A DNA stretch of 64,000 bases, from assembly GCA_964019695.1 (NCBI GenBank), contig CAXHUL010000257.1, positions 620,001 to 684,000 on the forward strand, read 5' to 3'. Position numbers and translations under genes: made by a program. The stretch is from Loripinus fragilis. Lineage: Eukaryota > Mollusca > Bivalvia > Lucinida > Lucinidae. Each line of letters begins with the position of its first letter. Position 1 is the stretch's first letter. Positions 11,101 to 24,540 of this stretch are shown piece after piece. The notes beneath the pieces are model-generated. The model was not told where the DNA came from and did not search any database. It was given only the letters and a program-made list of their open reading frames with translations.

Positions 11101-14100
11101 AGTTATCGGGGTGTGGAAGTCCGCCGCCCCGAAGCTTTACGCGCTTCCGTCTCGCGAACTACTATTTTCATCATGCCCACACGGGCATCAGTTTGTAGTA
11201 CGGGAGGCCGTCTACAAATGGTGAAAATTTCAAAGCGTTCCGTCGGGAAATTAAAAAGTTATGAGCATTAGAAGATCTTCCCATTAGGCCCCATTAGGCC
11301 ACAGTAGCCGACCGGGCCTAAAACTTGCGCGGGTCACTTTCACGGACGGGCTCGAAACTGGTGCCAGAAGTTAGCCCCCGACCAGAGCTTCATTGTGAGG
11401 CATTGCGTAAAATTTTCCGTCCCCCGAGTGCCGAGCAATAGCCCCTGAAAGGGCTTTCGGCACAATTTTCACGCCCTTATTTGAGCCACTTGTAGCCGAA
11501 GGAATTTTGCGCAAATGACTGAGAGGTGCTCCTGGGCACTGCTCATCACTTTGCAATAGGTTCCGGGGCTTTTCGCGAAGGTCGCGTTTTCTCAAACTTT
11601 GATGGCATTAGTGGGTGGCGTGTGAAAACCTCCGAATGCATGGTTCTCAGCTCCTGCTGTGGGCAGCAAGCCAATTTTTTTCCAAAATGTTGACCTATAA
11701 AAGAGCTTACTCGGGTGTGAAAATTATCATTGTGCGCGCGCGCCCCGGACCGCAATTATGATATTTCCTGTTTTCCCATAGGGCCCAAGGCAAATGGGGA
11801 TAGCGGTTGTACGCGCTTTCTAAGGCTCTGATCGCTTTTAGATTTTGCACGCGGATAGGGCCAACAGAGGCGCAGGTATTGCCATGCGCACCCGCCCGCA
11901 ACAATGTTTCGATACCGAGTTATCGGGGTGTGGAAGTCCGCCGCCCCGAAGCTTTACGCGCTTCCGTCTCGCGAACTACTATTTTCATCATGCCCACACG
12001 GGCATCAGTTTGTAGTACGGGAGGCCGTCTACAAATGGTGAAAATTTCAAAGCGTTCCGTCGGGAAATTAAAAAGTTATGAGCATTAGAAGATCTTCCCA
12101 TTAGGCCCCATTAGGCCACAGTAGCCGACCGGGCCTAAAACTTGCGCGGGTCACTTTCACGGACGGGCTCGAAACTGGTGCCAGAAGTTAGCCCCCGACC
12201 AGAGCTTCATTGTGAGGCATTGCGTAAAATTTTCCGTCCCCCGAGTGCCGAGCAATAGCCCCTGAAAGGGCTTTTGGCACAATTTTCACGCCCTTATTTG
12301 AGCCACTTGTAGCCGAAGGAATTTTGCGCAAATGACTGAGAGGTGCTCCTGGGCACTGCTCATCACTTTGCAATAGGTTCCGGGGCTTTTCGCGAAGGTC
12401 GCGTTTTCTCAAACTTTGATGGCATTAGTGGGTGGGGTGTGAAAACCTCCGAATGCATGGTTCTCAGCTCCTGCTGTGGGCAGCAAGCCAATTTTTTTTC
12501 CAAAATGTTGACCTATAAAAGAGCTTACTCGGGTGTGAAAATTATCATTGTGCGCGCGCGCCCCGGACCGCAATTATGATATTTCCTGTTTTCCCATAGG
12601 GCCCAAGGCAAATGGGGATAGCGGTTGTACGCGCTTTCTAAGGCTCTGATCGCTTTTAGATTTTGCACGCGGATAGGGCCAACAGAGGCGCAGGTATTGC
12701 CATGCGCACCCGCCCGCAACAATGTTTCGATACCGAGTTATCGGGGTGTGGAAGTCCGCCGCCCCGAAGCTTTACGCGCTTCCGTCTCGCGAACTACTAT
12801 TTTCATCATGCCCACACGGGCATCAGTTTGTAGTACGGGAGGCCGTCTACAAATGGTGAAAATTTCAAAGCGTTCCGTCGGGAAATTAAAAAGTTATGAG
12901 CATTAGAAGTTCTTCCCATTAGGCCCCATTAGGCCACAGTAGCCGACCGGGCCTAAAACTTGCGCGGGTCACTTTCACGGACGGGCTCGAAACTGGTGCC
13001 AGAAGTTAGCCCCCGACCAGAGCTTCATTGTGAGGCATTGCGTAAAATTTTCCGTCCCCCGAGTGCCGAGCAATAGCCCCTGAAAGGGCTTTCGGCACAA
13101 TTTTCACGCCCTTATTTGAGCCACTTGTAGCCGAAGGAATTTTGCGCAAATGACTGAGAGGTGCTCCTGGGCACTGCTCATCACTTTGCAATAGGTTCCG
13201 GGGCTTTTCGCGAAGGTCGCGTTTTCTCAAACTTTGATGGCATTAGTGGGTGGGGTGTGAAAACCTCCGAATGCATGGTTCTCAGCTCCTGCTGTGGGCA
13301 GCAAGCCAATTTTTTTTCCAAAATGTTGACCTATAAAAGAGCTTACTCGGGTGTGAAAATTATCATTGTGCGCGCGCGCCCCGGACCGCAATTATGATAT
13401 TTCCTGTTTTCCCATAGGGCCCAAGGCAAATGGGGATAGCGGTTGTACGCGCTTTCTAAGGCTCTGATCGCTTTTAGATTTTGCACGCGGATAGGGCCAA
13501 CAGAGGCGCAGGTATTGCCATGCGCACCCGCCCGCAACAATGTTTCGATACCGAGTTATCGGGGTGTGGAAGTCCGCCGCCCCGAAGCTTTACGCGCTTC
13601 CGTCTCGCGAACTACTATTTTCATCATGCCCACACGGGCATCAGTTTGTAGTACGGGAGGCCGTCTACAAATGGTGAAAATTTCAAAGCGTTCCGTCGGG
13701 AAATTAAAAAGTTATGAGCATTAGAAGATCTTCCCATTAGGCCCCATTAGGCCACAGTAGCCGACCGGGCCTAAAACTTGCGCGGGTCACTTTCACGGAC
13801 GGGCTCGAAACTGGTGCCAGAAGTTAGCCCCCGACCAGAGCTTCATTGTGAGGCATTGCGTAAAATTTTCCGTCCCCCGAGTGCCGAGCAATAGCCCCTG
13901 AAAGGGCTTTCGGCACAATTTTCACGCCCTTATTTGAGCCACTTGTAGCCGAAGGAATATTGCGCAAATGACAGAGAGGTGCTCCTGGGCACTGCTCATC
14001 ACTTTGCAATAGGTTCCGGGGCTTTTCGCGAAGGTCGCGTTTTCTCAAACTTTGATGGCATTAGTGGGTGGGGTGTGAAAACCTCCGAATGCATGGTTCT

Positions 14101-16358
14101 CAGCTCCTGCTGTGGGCAGCAAGCCAATTTTTTTTCCAAAATGTTGACCTATAAAAGAGCTTACTCGGGTGTGAAAATTATCATTGTGCGCGCGCGCCCC
14201 GGACCGCAATTATGATATTTCCTGTTTTCCCATAGGGCCCAAGGCAAATGGGGATAGCGGTTGTACGCGCTTTCTAAGGCTCTGATCGCTTTTAGATTTT
14301 GCACGCGGATAGGGCCAACAGAGGCGCAGGTATTGCCATGCGCACCCGCCCGCAACAATGTTTCGATACCGAGTTATCGGGGTGTGGAAGTCCGCCGCCC
14401 CGAAGCTTTACGCGCTTCCGTCTCGCGAACTACTATTTTCATCATGCCCACACGGGCATCAGTTTGTAGTACGGGAGGCCGTCTACAAATGGTGAAAATT
14501 TCAAAGCGTTCCGTCGGGAAATTAAAAAGTTATGAGCATTAGAAGATCTTCCCATTAGGCCCCATTAGGCCACAGTAGCCGACCGGGCCTAAAACTTGCG
14601 CGGGTCACTTTCACGGACGGGCTCGAAACTGGTGCCAGAAGTTAGCCCCCGACCAGAGCTTTATTGTGAGGCATTGCGTAAAATTTTCCGTCCCCCGAGT
14701 GCCGAGCAATAGCCCCTGAAAGGGCTTTCGGCACAATTTTCACGCCCTTATTTGAGCCACTTTAGCCGAAGGAATTTTGCGCAAATGACTGAGAGGTGCT
14801 CCTGGGCACTGCTCATCACTTTGCAATAGGTTCCGGGGCTTTTCGCGAAGGTCGCGTTTTCTCAAACTTTGATGGCATTAGTGGGTGGGGTGTGAAAACC
14901 TCCGAATGCATGGTTCTCAGCTCCTGCTGTGGGCAGCAAGCCAATTTTTTTTCCAAAATGTTGACCTATAAAAGAGCTTACTCGGGTGTGAAAATTATCA
15001 TTGTGCGCGCGCGCCCCGGACCGCAATTATGATATTTCCTGTTTTCCCATAGGGCCCAAGGCAAATGGGGATAGCGGTTGTACGCGCTTTCTAAGGCTCT
15101 GATCGCTTTTAGATTTTGCACGCGGATAGGGCCAACAGAGGCGCAGGTATTGCCATGCGCACCCGCCCGCAACAATGTTTCGATACCGAGTTATCGGGGT
15201 GTGGAAGTCCGCCGCCCCGAAGCTTTACGCGCTTCCGTCTCGCGAACTACTATTTTCATCATGCCCACACGGGCATCAGTTTGTAGTACGGGAGGCCGTC
15301 TACAAATGGTGAAAATTTCAAAGCGTTCCGTCGGGAAATTAAAAAGTTATGAGCATTAGAAGATCTTCCCATTAGGCCCCATTAGGCCACAGTAGCCGAC
15401 CGGGCCTAAAACTTGCGCGGGTCACTTTCACGGACGGGCTCGAAACTGGTGCCAGAAGTTAGCCCCCGACCAGAGCTTCATTGTGAGGCATTGCGTAAAA
15501 TTTTCCGTCCCCCGAGTGCCGAGCAATAGCCCCTGAAAGGGCTTTCGGCACAATTTTCACGCCCTTATTTGAGCCACTTGTAGCCGAAGGAATATTGCGC
15601 AAATGACTGAGAGGTGCTCCTGGGCACTGCTCATCACTTTGCAATAGGTTCCGGGGCTTTTCGCGAAGGTCGCGTTTTCTCAAACTTTGATGGCATTAGT
15701 GGGTGGGGTGTGAAAACCTCCGAATGCATGGTTCTCAGCTCCTGCTGTGGGCAGCAAGCCAATTTTTTTTCCAATATGTTGACCTATAAAAGAGCTTACT
15801 CGGGTGTGAAAATTATCATTGTGCGCGCGCGCCCCGGACCGCAATTATGATATTTCCTGTTTTCCCATAGGGCCCAAGGCAAATGGGGATAGCGGTTGTA
15901 CGCGCTTTCTAAGGCTCTGATCGCTTTTAGATTTTGCACGCGGATAGGGCCAACAGAGGCGCAGGTATTGCCATGCGCACCCGCCCGCAACAATGTTTCG
16001 ATACCGAGTTATCAGGGTGTGGAAGTCCGCCGCCCCGAAGCTTTACGCGCTTCCGTCTCGCGAACTACTATTTTCATCATGCCCACACGGGTCTCAGTTT
16101 GTAGTACGGGAGGCCGTCTACAAATGGTGAAAATTTCAAAGCGTTCCGTCGGGAAATTAAAAAGTTATGAGCATTAGAAGATCTTCCCATTAGGCCCCAT
16201 TAGGCCACAGTAGCCGACCGGGCCTAAAACTTGCGCGGGTCACTTTCACGGACGGGCTCAAAACTGGTGCCAGAAGTTAGCCCCCGACCAGAGCTTCATT
16301 GTGAGGCATTGCGTAAAATTTTCCGTCCCCCGAGTGCCGAGCAATAGCCCCTGAAAGG
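8181..16358. repeat. Satellite units U11-U20
   Basis: Starts: 8181, 8999, 9817, 10635, 11453, 12270, 13088, 13906, 14724, 15541. Variants: U11 464T, 606T, 714A; U12 none; U13 132A, 709G, 791G; U14 235T, 295T; U15 167C and one T lost from the T8 run (817 bp); U16 6T, 641T (BglII lost); U17 none; U18 54A, 68A, 757T; U19 loss of G40 (817 bp); U20 54A, 235T, 474A, 552T, 553C, 720A. U20 is a mosaic, sharing 54A with U18, 235T with U14 and 720A with U25. Confidence 0.93.
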
Positions 16359-19300
16359 GCTTTCGGCACAATTTTCACGCCCTTATTTGAGCCACTTGTA
16401 GCCGAAGGAATTTTGCGCAAATGACTGAGAGGTGCTCCTGGGCACTGCTCATCACTTTGCAATAGGTTCCGGGGCTTTTCGCGAAGGTCGCGTTTTCTCA
16501 AACTTTGATGGCATTAGTGGGTGGGGTGTGAAAACCTCCGAATGCATGGTTCTCAGCTCCTGCTGTGGGCAGCAAGCCAATTTTTTTTCCAAAATGTTGA
16601 CCTATAAAAGAGCTTACTAGGGTGTGAAAATTATCATTGTGCGCGCGCGCCCCGGACCGCAATTATGATATTTCCTGTTTTCCCATAGGGCCCAAGGCAA
16701 ATGGGGATAGCGGTTGTACGCGCTTTCTAAGGCTCTGATCGCTTTTAGATTTTGCACGCGGATAGGGCCAACAGAGGCGCAGGTATTGCCATGCGCACCC
16801 GCCCGCAACAATGTTTCGATACCGAGTTATCGGGGTGTGGAAGTCCGCCGCCCCGAAGCTTTACGCGCTTCCGTCTCGCGAACTACTATTTTCATCATGC
16901 CCACACGGGCATCAGTTTGTAGTACGGGAGGCCGTCTACAAATGGTGAAAATTTCAAAGCGTTCCGTCGGGAAATTAAAAAGTTATGAGCATTAGAAGAT
17001 CTTCCCATTAGGCCCCATTAGGCCACAGTAGCCGACCGGGCCTAAAACTTGCGCGGGTCACTTTCACGGACGGGCTCGAAACTGGTGCCAGAAGTTAGCC
17101 CCCGACCAGAGCTTCATTGTGAGGCATTGCGTAAAATTTTCCGTCCCCCGAGTGCCGAGCAATAGCCCCTGAAAGGGCTTTCGGCACAATTTTCACGCCC
17201 TTATTTGAGCCACTTGTAGCCGAAGGAATTTTGCGCAAATGACTGAGAGGTGCTCCTGGGCACTGCTCATCACTTTGCAATAGGTTCCGGGGCTTTTCGC
17301 GAAGGTCGCGTTTTCTCAAACTTTGATGGCATTAGTGGGTGGGGTGTGAAAACCTCCGAATGCATGGTTCTCAGCTCCTGCTGTGGGCAGCAAGCCAATT
17401 TTTTTTCCAAAATGTTGACCTATAAAAGAGCTTACTCAGGTGTGAAAATTATCATTGTGCGCGCGCGCCCCGGACCGCAATTATGATATTTCCTGTTTTC
17501 CCATAGGGCCCAAGGCAAATGGGGATAGCGGTTGTACGCGCTTTCTAAGGCTCTGATCGCTTTTAGATTTTGCACGCGGATAGGGCCAACAGAGGCGCAG
17601 GTATTGCCATGCGCACCCGCCCGCAACAATGTTTCGATACCGAGTTATCGGGGTGTGGAAGTCCGCCGCCCCGAAGCTTTACGCGCTTCCGTCTCGCGAA
17701 CTACTATTTTCATCATGCCCACACGGGCATCAGTTTGTAGTACGGGAGGCCGTCTACAAATGGTGAAAATTTCAAAGCGTTCCGTCAGGAAATTAAAAAG
17801 TTATGAGCATTAGAAGATCTTCCCATTAGGCCCCATTAGGCCACAGTAGCCGACCGGGCCTAAAACTTGCGCGGGTCACTTTCACGGACGGGCTCGAAAC
17901 TGGTGCCAGAAGTTAGCCCCCGACCAGAGCTTCATTGTGAGGCATTGCGTAAAATTTTCCGTCCCCCGAGTGCCGAGCAATAGCCCCTGAAAGGGCTTTC
18001 GGCACAATTTTCACGCCCTTATTTGAGCCACTTGTAGCCGAAGGAATTTTGCGCAAATGACTGAGAGGTGCTCCTGGGCACTGCTCATCACTTTGCAATA
18101 GGTTCCGGGGCTTTTCGCGAAGGTCGCGTTTTCTCAAACTTTGATGGCATTAGTGGGTGGGGTGTGAAAACCTCCGAATGCATGGTTCTCAGCTCCTGCT
18201 GTGGGCAGCAAGCCAATTTTTTTTCCAAAATGTTGACCTATAAAAGAGCTTACTCGGGTGTGAAAATTATCATTGTGCGCGCGCGCTCCGGACCGCAATT
18301 ATGATATTTCCTGTTTTCCCATAGTGCCCAAGGCAAATGGGGATAGCGGTTGTACGCGCTTTCTAAGGCTCTGATCGCTTTTAGATTTTGCACGCGGATA
18401 GGGCCAACAGAGGCGCAGGTATTGCCATGCGCACCCGCCCGCAACAATGTTTCGATACCGAGTTATCGGGGTGTGGAAGTCCGCCGCCCCGAAGCTTTAC
18501 GTGCTTCCGTCTCGCGAACTACTATTTTCATCATGCCCACACGGGCATCAGTTTGTAGTACGGGAGGCCGTCTACAAATGGTGAAAATTTCAAAGGGTTC
18601 CGTCGGGAAATTTAAAAGTTATGAGCATTAGAAGATCTTCCCATTAGGCCCCATTAGGCCACAGTAGCCGACCGGGCCTAAAACTTGCGCGGGTCACTTT
18701 CACGGACGGGCTCGAAACTGGTGCCAGAAGTTAGCCCCCGACCAGAGCTTCATTGTGAGGCATTGCATAAAATTTTCCGTCCCCCGAGTGCCGAGCAATA
18801 GCCCCTGAAAGGGCTTTCGGCACAATTTTCACGCCCTTATTTGAGCCACTTGTAGCCGAAGGAATTTTGCGCAAATGACTGAGAGGTGCTCCTGGGCACT
18901 GCTCATCACTTTGCAATAGGTTCCGGGGCTTTTCGCGAAGGTCGCGTTTTCTCAAACTTTGATGGCATTAGTGGGTGGGGTGTGAAAACCTCCGAATGCA
19001 TGGTTCTCAGCTCCTGCTGTGGGCAGCAAGCCAATTTTTTTTCCAAAATGTTGACCTATAAAAGAGCTTACTCGGGTGTGAAAATTATCATTGTGCGCGC
19101 GCGCCCCGGACCGCAATTATGATATTTCCTGTTTTCCCATAGGGCCCAAGGCAAATGGGGATAGCGGTTGTACGCGCTTTCTAAGGCTCTGATCGCTTTT
19201 AGATTTTGCACGCGGATAGGGCCAACAGAGGCGCAGGTATTGCCATGCGCACCCGCCCGCAACAATGTTTCGATACCGAGTTATCGGGGTGTGGAAGTCC

Positions 19301-22300
19301 GCCGCCCCGAAGCTTTACGCGCTTCCGTCTCGCGAACTACTATTTTCATCATGCCCACACGGGCATCAGTTTGTAGTACGGGAGGCCGTCTACAAATGGT
19401 GAAAATTTCAAAGCGTTCCGTCGGGAAATTAAAAAGTTATGAGCATTAGAAGATCTTCCCATTAGGCCCCATTAGGCCACAGTAGCCGACCGGGCCTAAA
19501 ACTTGCGCGGGTCACTTTCACGGACGGGCTCGAAACTGGTGCCAGAAGTTAGCCCCCGACCAGAGCTTCATTGTGAGGCATTGCGTAACATTTTCAGTCC
19601 CCCGAGTGCCGAGCAATAGCCCCTGAAAGGGCTTTCGGCACAATTTTCACGCCCTTATTTGAGCCACTTGTAGCCGAAGGAATTTTGCGCAAATGACTGA
19701 GAGGTGCTCCTGGGCACTGCTCATCACTTTGCAATAGGTTCCGGGGCTTTTCGCGAAGGTCGCGTTTTCTCAAACTTTGATGGCATTAGTGGGTGGGGTG
19801 TGAAAACCTCCGAATGCATGGTTCTCAGCTCCTGCTGTGTGCAGCAAGCCAATTTTTTTTCCAAAATGTTGACCTATAAAAGAGCTTACTCGGGTGTGAA
19901 AATTATCATTGTGCGCGCCCGCCCCGGACCGCAATTATGATATTTCCTGTTTTCCCATAGGGCCCAAGGCAAATGGGGATAGCGGTTGTATGCGCTTTCT
20001 AAGGCTCTGATCGCTTTTAGATTTTGCACGCGGATAGGGCCAACAGAGGCGCAGGTATTGCCATGCGCACCCGCCCGCAACAATGTTTCGATACCGAGTT
20101 ATCGGGGTGTGGAAGTCCGCCGCCCCGAAGCTTTACGCGCTTCCGTCTCGCGAACTACTATTTTCATCATGCCCACACGGGCATCAGTTTGTAGTACGGG
20201 AGGCCGTCTACAAATGGTGAAAATTTCAAAGCGTTCCGTCGGGAAATTAAAAAGTTATGAGCATTAGAAGATCTTCCCATTAGGCCCCATTAGGCCACAG
20301 TAGCCGACCGGGCCTAAAACTTGCGCGGGTCACTTTCACGGACGGGCTCAAAACTGGTGCCAGAAGTTAGCCCCCGACCAGAGCTTCATTGTGAGGCATT
20401 GCGTAAAATTTTCCTTCCCCCGAGTGCCGAGCAATAGCCCCTGAAAGGGCTTTCGGCACAATTTTCACGCCCTTATTTGAGCCACTTGTAGCCGAAGGAA
20501 TTTTGCGCAAATGACTGAGAGGTGCTCCTGGGCACTGCTCATCACTTTGCAATAGGTTCCGGGGCTTTTCGCGAAGGTCGCGTTTTCTCAAACTTTGATG
20601 GCATTAGTGGGTGGGGTGTGAAAACCTCCGAATGCATGGTTCTCAGCTCCTGCTGTGGGCAGCAAGCCATTTTTTTTTCCAAAATGTTGACCTATAAAAG
20701 AGCTTACTCGGGTGTGAAAATTATCATTGTGCGCGCGCGCCCCGGACCGCAATTATGATATTTCCTGTTTTCCCATAGGGCCCAAGGCAAATGGGGATAG
20801 CGGTTGTACGCACTTTCTAAGGCTCTGATCGCTTTTAGATTTTGCACGCGGATAGGGCCAACAGAGGCGCAGGTATTGCCATGCGCACCCGCCCGCAACA
20901 ATGTTTCGATACCGAGTTATCGGGGTGTGGAAGTCCGCCGCCCCGAAGCTTTACGCGCTTCCGTCTCGCGAACTACTATTTTCATCATGCCCACACGGGC
21001 ATCAGTTTGTAGTACGGGAGGCCGTCTACAAATGGTGAAAATTTCAAAGCGTTCCGTCGGGAAATTAAAAAGTTATGAGCATTAGAAGATCTTCCCATTA
21101 GGCCCCATTAGGCCACAGTAGCCGACCGGGCCTAAAACTTGCGCGGGTCACTTTCACGGACGGGCTCGAAACTGGTGCCAGAAGTTAGCCCCCGACCAGA
21201 GCTTCATTGTGAGGCATTGCGTAAAATTTTCCGTCCCCCGAGTGCCGAGCAATAGCCCCTGAAAGGGCTTTCGGCACAATTTTCACGCCCTTATTTGAGC
21301 CACTTGTAGCCGAAGGAATTTTGCGCAAATGACTGAGAGGTGCTCCTGGGCACTGCTCATCACTTTGCAATAGGTTCCGGGGCTTTTCGCGAAGGTCGCG
21401 TTTTCTCAAACTTTGATGGCATTAGTGGGTGGGGTGTGAAAACCTCCGAATGCATGGTTCTCAGCTCCTGCTGTGGGCAGCAAGCCAATTTTTCTTTCCA
21501 AAATGTTGACCTATAAAAGAGCTTACTCGGGTGTGAAAATTATCATTGTGCGCGCGCGCCCCGGACCGCAATTATGATATTTCCTGTTTTCCCATAGGGC
21601 CCAAGGCAAATGGGGATAGCGGTTGTACGCGCTTTCTAAGGCTCTGATCGCTTTTAGATTTTTGCACGCGGATAGGGCCAACAGAGGCGCAGGTATTGCC
21701 ATGCGCACCCGCCCGCAACAATGTTTCGATACCGAGTTATCGGGGTGTGGAAGTCCGCCGCCCCGAAGCTTTACGCGCTTCCGTCTCGCGAACTACTATT
21801 TTCATCATGCCCACACGGGCATCAGTTTGTAGTACGGGAGGCCGTCTACAAATGGTGAAAATTTCAAAGCGTTCCGTCGGGAAATTAAAAAGTTATGAGC
21901 ATTAGAAGATCTTCCCATTAGGCCCCATTAGGCCACAGTAGCCGACCGGGCCTAAAACTTGCGCGGGTCACTTTCACGGACGGGCTTGAAACTGGTGCCA
22001 GAAGTTAGCCCCCGACCAGAGCTTCATTGTGAGGCATTGCGTAAAATTTTCCGTCCCCCGAGTGCCGAGCAATAGCCCCTGAAAGGGCTTTCGGCACAAT
22101 TTTCACGCCCTTATTTGAGCCACTTGTAGCCGAAGGAATTTTGCGCAAATGACTGAGAGGTGCTCCTGGGCACTGCTCATCACTTTGCAATAGGTTCCGG
22201 GGCTTTTCGCGAAGGTCGCGTTTTCTCAAACTTTGATGGCATTAGTGGGTGGGGTGTGAAAACCTCCGAATGCATGGTTCTCAGCTCCTGCTGTGGGCAG

Positions 22301-24540
22301 CAAGCCAATTTTTTTACCAAAATGTTGACCTATAAAAGAGCTTACTCGGGTGTGAAAATTATCATTGTGCGCGCGCGCCCCGGACCGCAATTATGATATT
22401 TCCTGTTTTCCCATAGGGCCCAAGGCAAATGGGGATAGCGGTTGTACGCGCTTTCTAAGGCTCTGATCGCTTTTAGATTTTGCACGCGGATAGGGCCAAC
22501 AGAGGCGCAGGTATTGCCATGCGCACCCGCCCGCAACAATGTTTCGATACCGAGTTATCGGGGTGTGGAAGTCCGCCGCCCCGAAGCTTTACGCGCTTCC
22601 GTCTCGCGAACTACTATTTTCATCATGCCCACACGGGCATCAGTTTGTAGTACGGGAGGCCGTCTACAAATGGTGAAAATTTCAAAGCGTTCCATCGGGA
22701 AATTAAAAAGTTATGAGCATTAGAAGATCTTCCCATTAGGCCCCATTAGGCCACAGTAGCCGACCGGGCCTAAAACTTGCGCGGGTCACTTTCACGGACG
22801 GGCTCGAAACTGGTGCCAGAAGTTAGCCCCCGACCAGAGCTTCATTGTGAGGCATTGCGTAAAATTTTCCGTCCCCCGAGTGCCGAGCAATAGCCCCTGA
22901 AAGGGCTTTCGGCACAATTTTCACGCCCTTATTTGAGCCACTTGTAGCCGAAGGAATTTTGCGCAAATGACTGAGAGGTGCTCCTGGGCACTGCTCATCA
23001 CTTTGCAATAGGTTCCGGGGCTTTTCGCGAAGGTCGCGTTTTCTCAAACTTAGATGGCATTAGTGGGTGGGGTGTGAAAACCTCCGAATGCATGGTTCTC
23101 AGCTCCTGCTGTGGGCAGCAAGCCAATTTTTTTTCCAAAATGTTGACCTATAAAAGAGCTTACTCGGGTGTGAAAATTATCATTGTGCGCGCGCGCCCCG
23201 GACCGCAATTATGATATTTCCTGTTTTCCCATAGGGCCCAAGGCAAATGGGGATAGCGGTTGTACGCGCTTTCTAAAGCTCTGATCGCTTTTAGATTTTG
23301 CACGCGGATAGGGCCAACAGAGGCGCAGGTATTGCCATGCGCACCCGCCCGCAACAATGTTTCGATACCGAGTTATCGGGGTGTGGAAGTCCGCCGCCCC
23401 GAAGCTTTACGCGCTTCCGTCTCGCGAACTACTATTTTCATCATGCCCACACGGGCATCAGTTTGTAGTACGGGAGGCCGTCTACAAATGGTGAAAATTT
23501 CAAAGCGTTCCGTCGGGAAATTAAAAAGTTATGAGCATTAGAAGATCTTCCCATTAGGCCCCATTAGGCCACAGTAGCCGACCGGGCCTAAAACTTGCGC
23601 GGGTCACTTTCACGGACGGGCTCGAAACTTGTGCCAGAAGTTAGCCCCCGACCAGAGCTTCATTGTGAGGCATTGCGTAAAATTTTCCGCCCCCCGAGTG
23701 CCGAGCAATAGCCCCTGAAAGGGCTTTCGGCACAATTTTCACGCCCTTATTTGAGCCACTTGTAGCCGAAGGAATTTTGCGCAAATGACTGAGAGGTGCT
23801 CCTGGGCACTGCTCATCACTTTGCAATAGGTTCCGGGGCTTTTCGCGAAGGTCGCGTTTTCTCAAACTTTGATGGCATTAGTGGGTGGGGTGTGAAAACC
23901 TCCGAATCATGGTTCTCAGCTCCTGCTGTGGGCAGCAAGCCAATTTTTTTTCCAAAATGTTGACCTATAAAAGAGCTTACTCGGGTGTGAAAATTATCAT
24001 CGTGCGCGCGCGCCCCGGACCGCAATTATGATATTTCCTGTTTTCCCATAGGGCCCAAGGCAAATGGGGATAGCGGTTGTACGCGCTTTCTAAGGCTCTG
24101 ATCGCTTTTAGATTTTTGCACGCGGATAGGGCCAACAGAGGCGCAGGTATTGCCATGCGCACCCGCCCGCAACAATGTTTCTATACCGAGTTATCGGGGT
24201 GTGGAAGTCCGCCGCCCCGAAGCTTTACGCGCTTCCGTCTCGCGAACTACTATTTTCATCATGCCCACACGGGCATCAGTTTGTAGTACGGGAGGCCGTC
24301 TACAAATGGTGAAAATTTCAAAGCGTCCCGTCGGGAAATTAAAAAGTTATGAGCATTAGAAGATCTTCCCATTAGGCCCCATTAGGCCACAGTAGCCGAC
24401 CGGGCCTAAAACTTGCGCGGGTCACTTTCACGGACGGGCTCGAAACTGGTGCCAGAAGTTAGCCCCCGACCAGAGCTTCATTGTGAGGCATTGCGTAAAA
24501 TTTTCCGTCCCCCGAGTGCCGAGCAATAGCCCCTGAAAGG
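16359..24540. repeat. Satellite units U21-U30
   Basis: Starts: 16359, 17177, 17995, 18813, 19631, 20449, 21267, 22087, 22905, 23723. Variants: U21 261A; U22 262A, 611A; U23 293T, 331T, 508T, 602G, 619T, 773A; U24 777C, 784A; U25 210T, 289C, 361T, 720A, 785T; U26 222T, 364A; U27 one C inserted in the T8 run, one T inserted at 391-394, 719T (820 bp); U28 230A, 608A; U29 148A, 373A, 726T, 786C; U30 loss of G186 (NsiI lost), 280C, one T inserted at 391-394, 460T, 605C (818 bp net). Confidence 0.93.
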
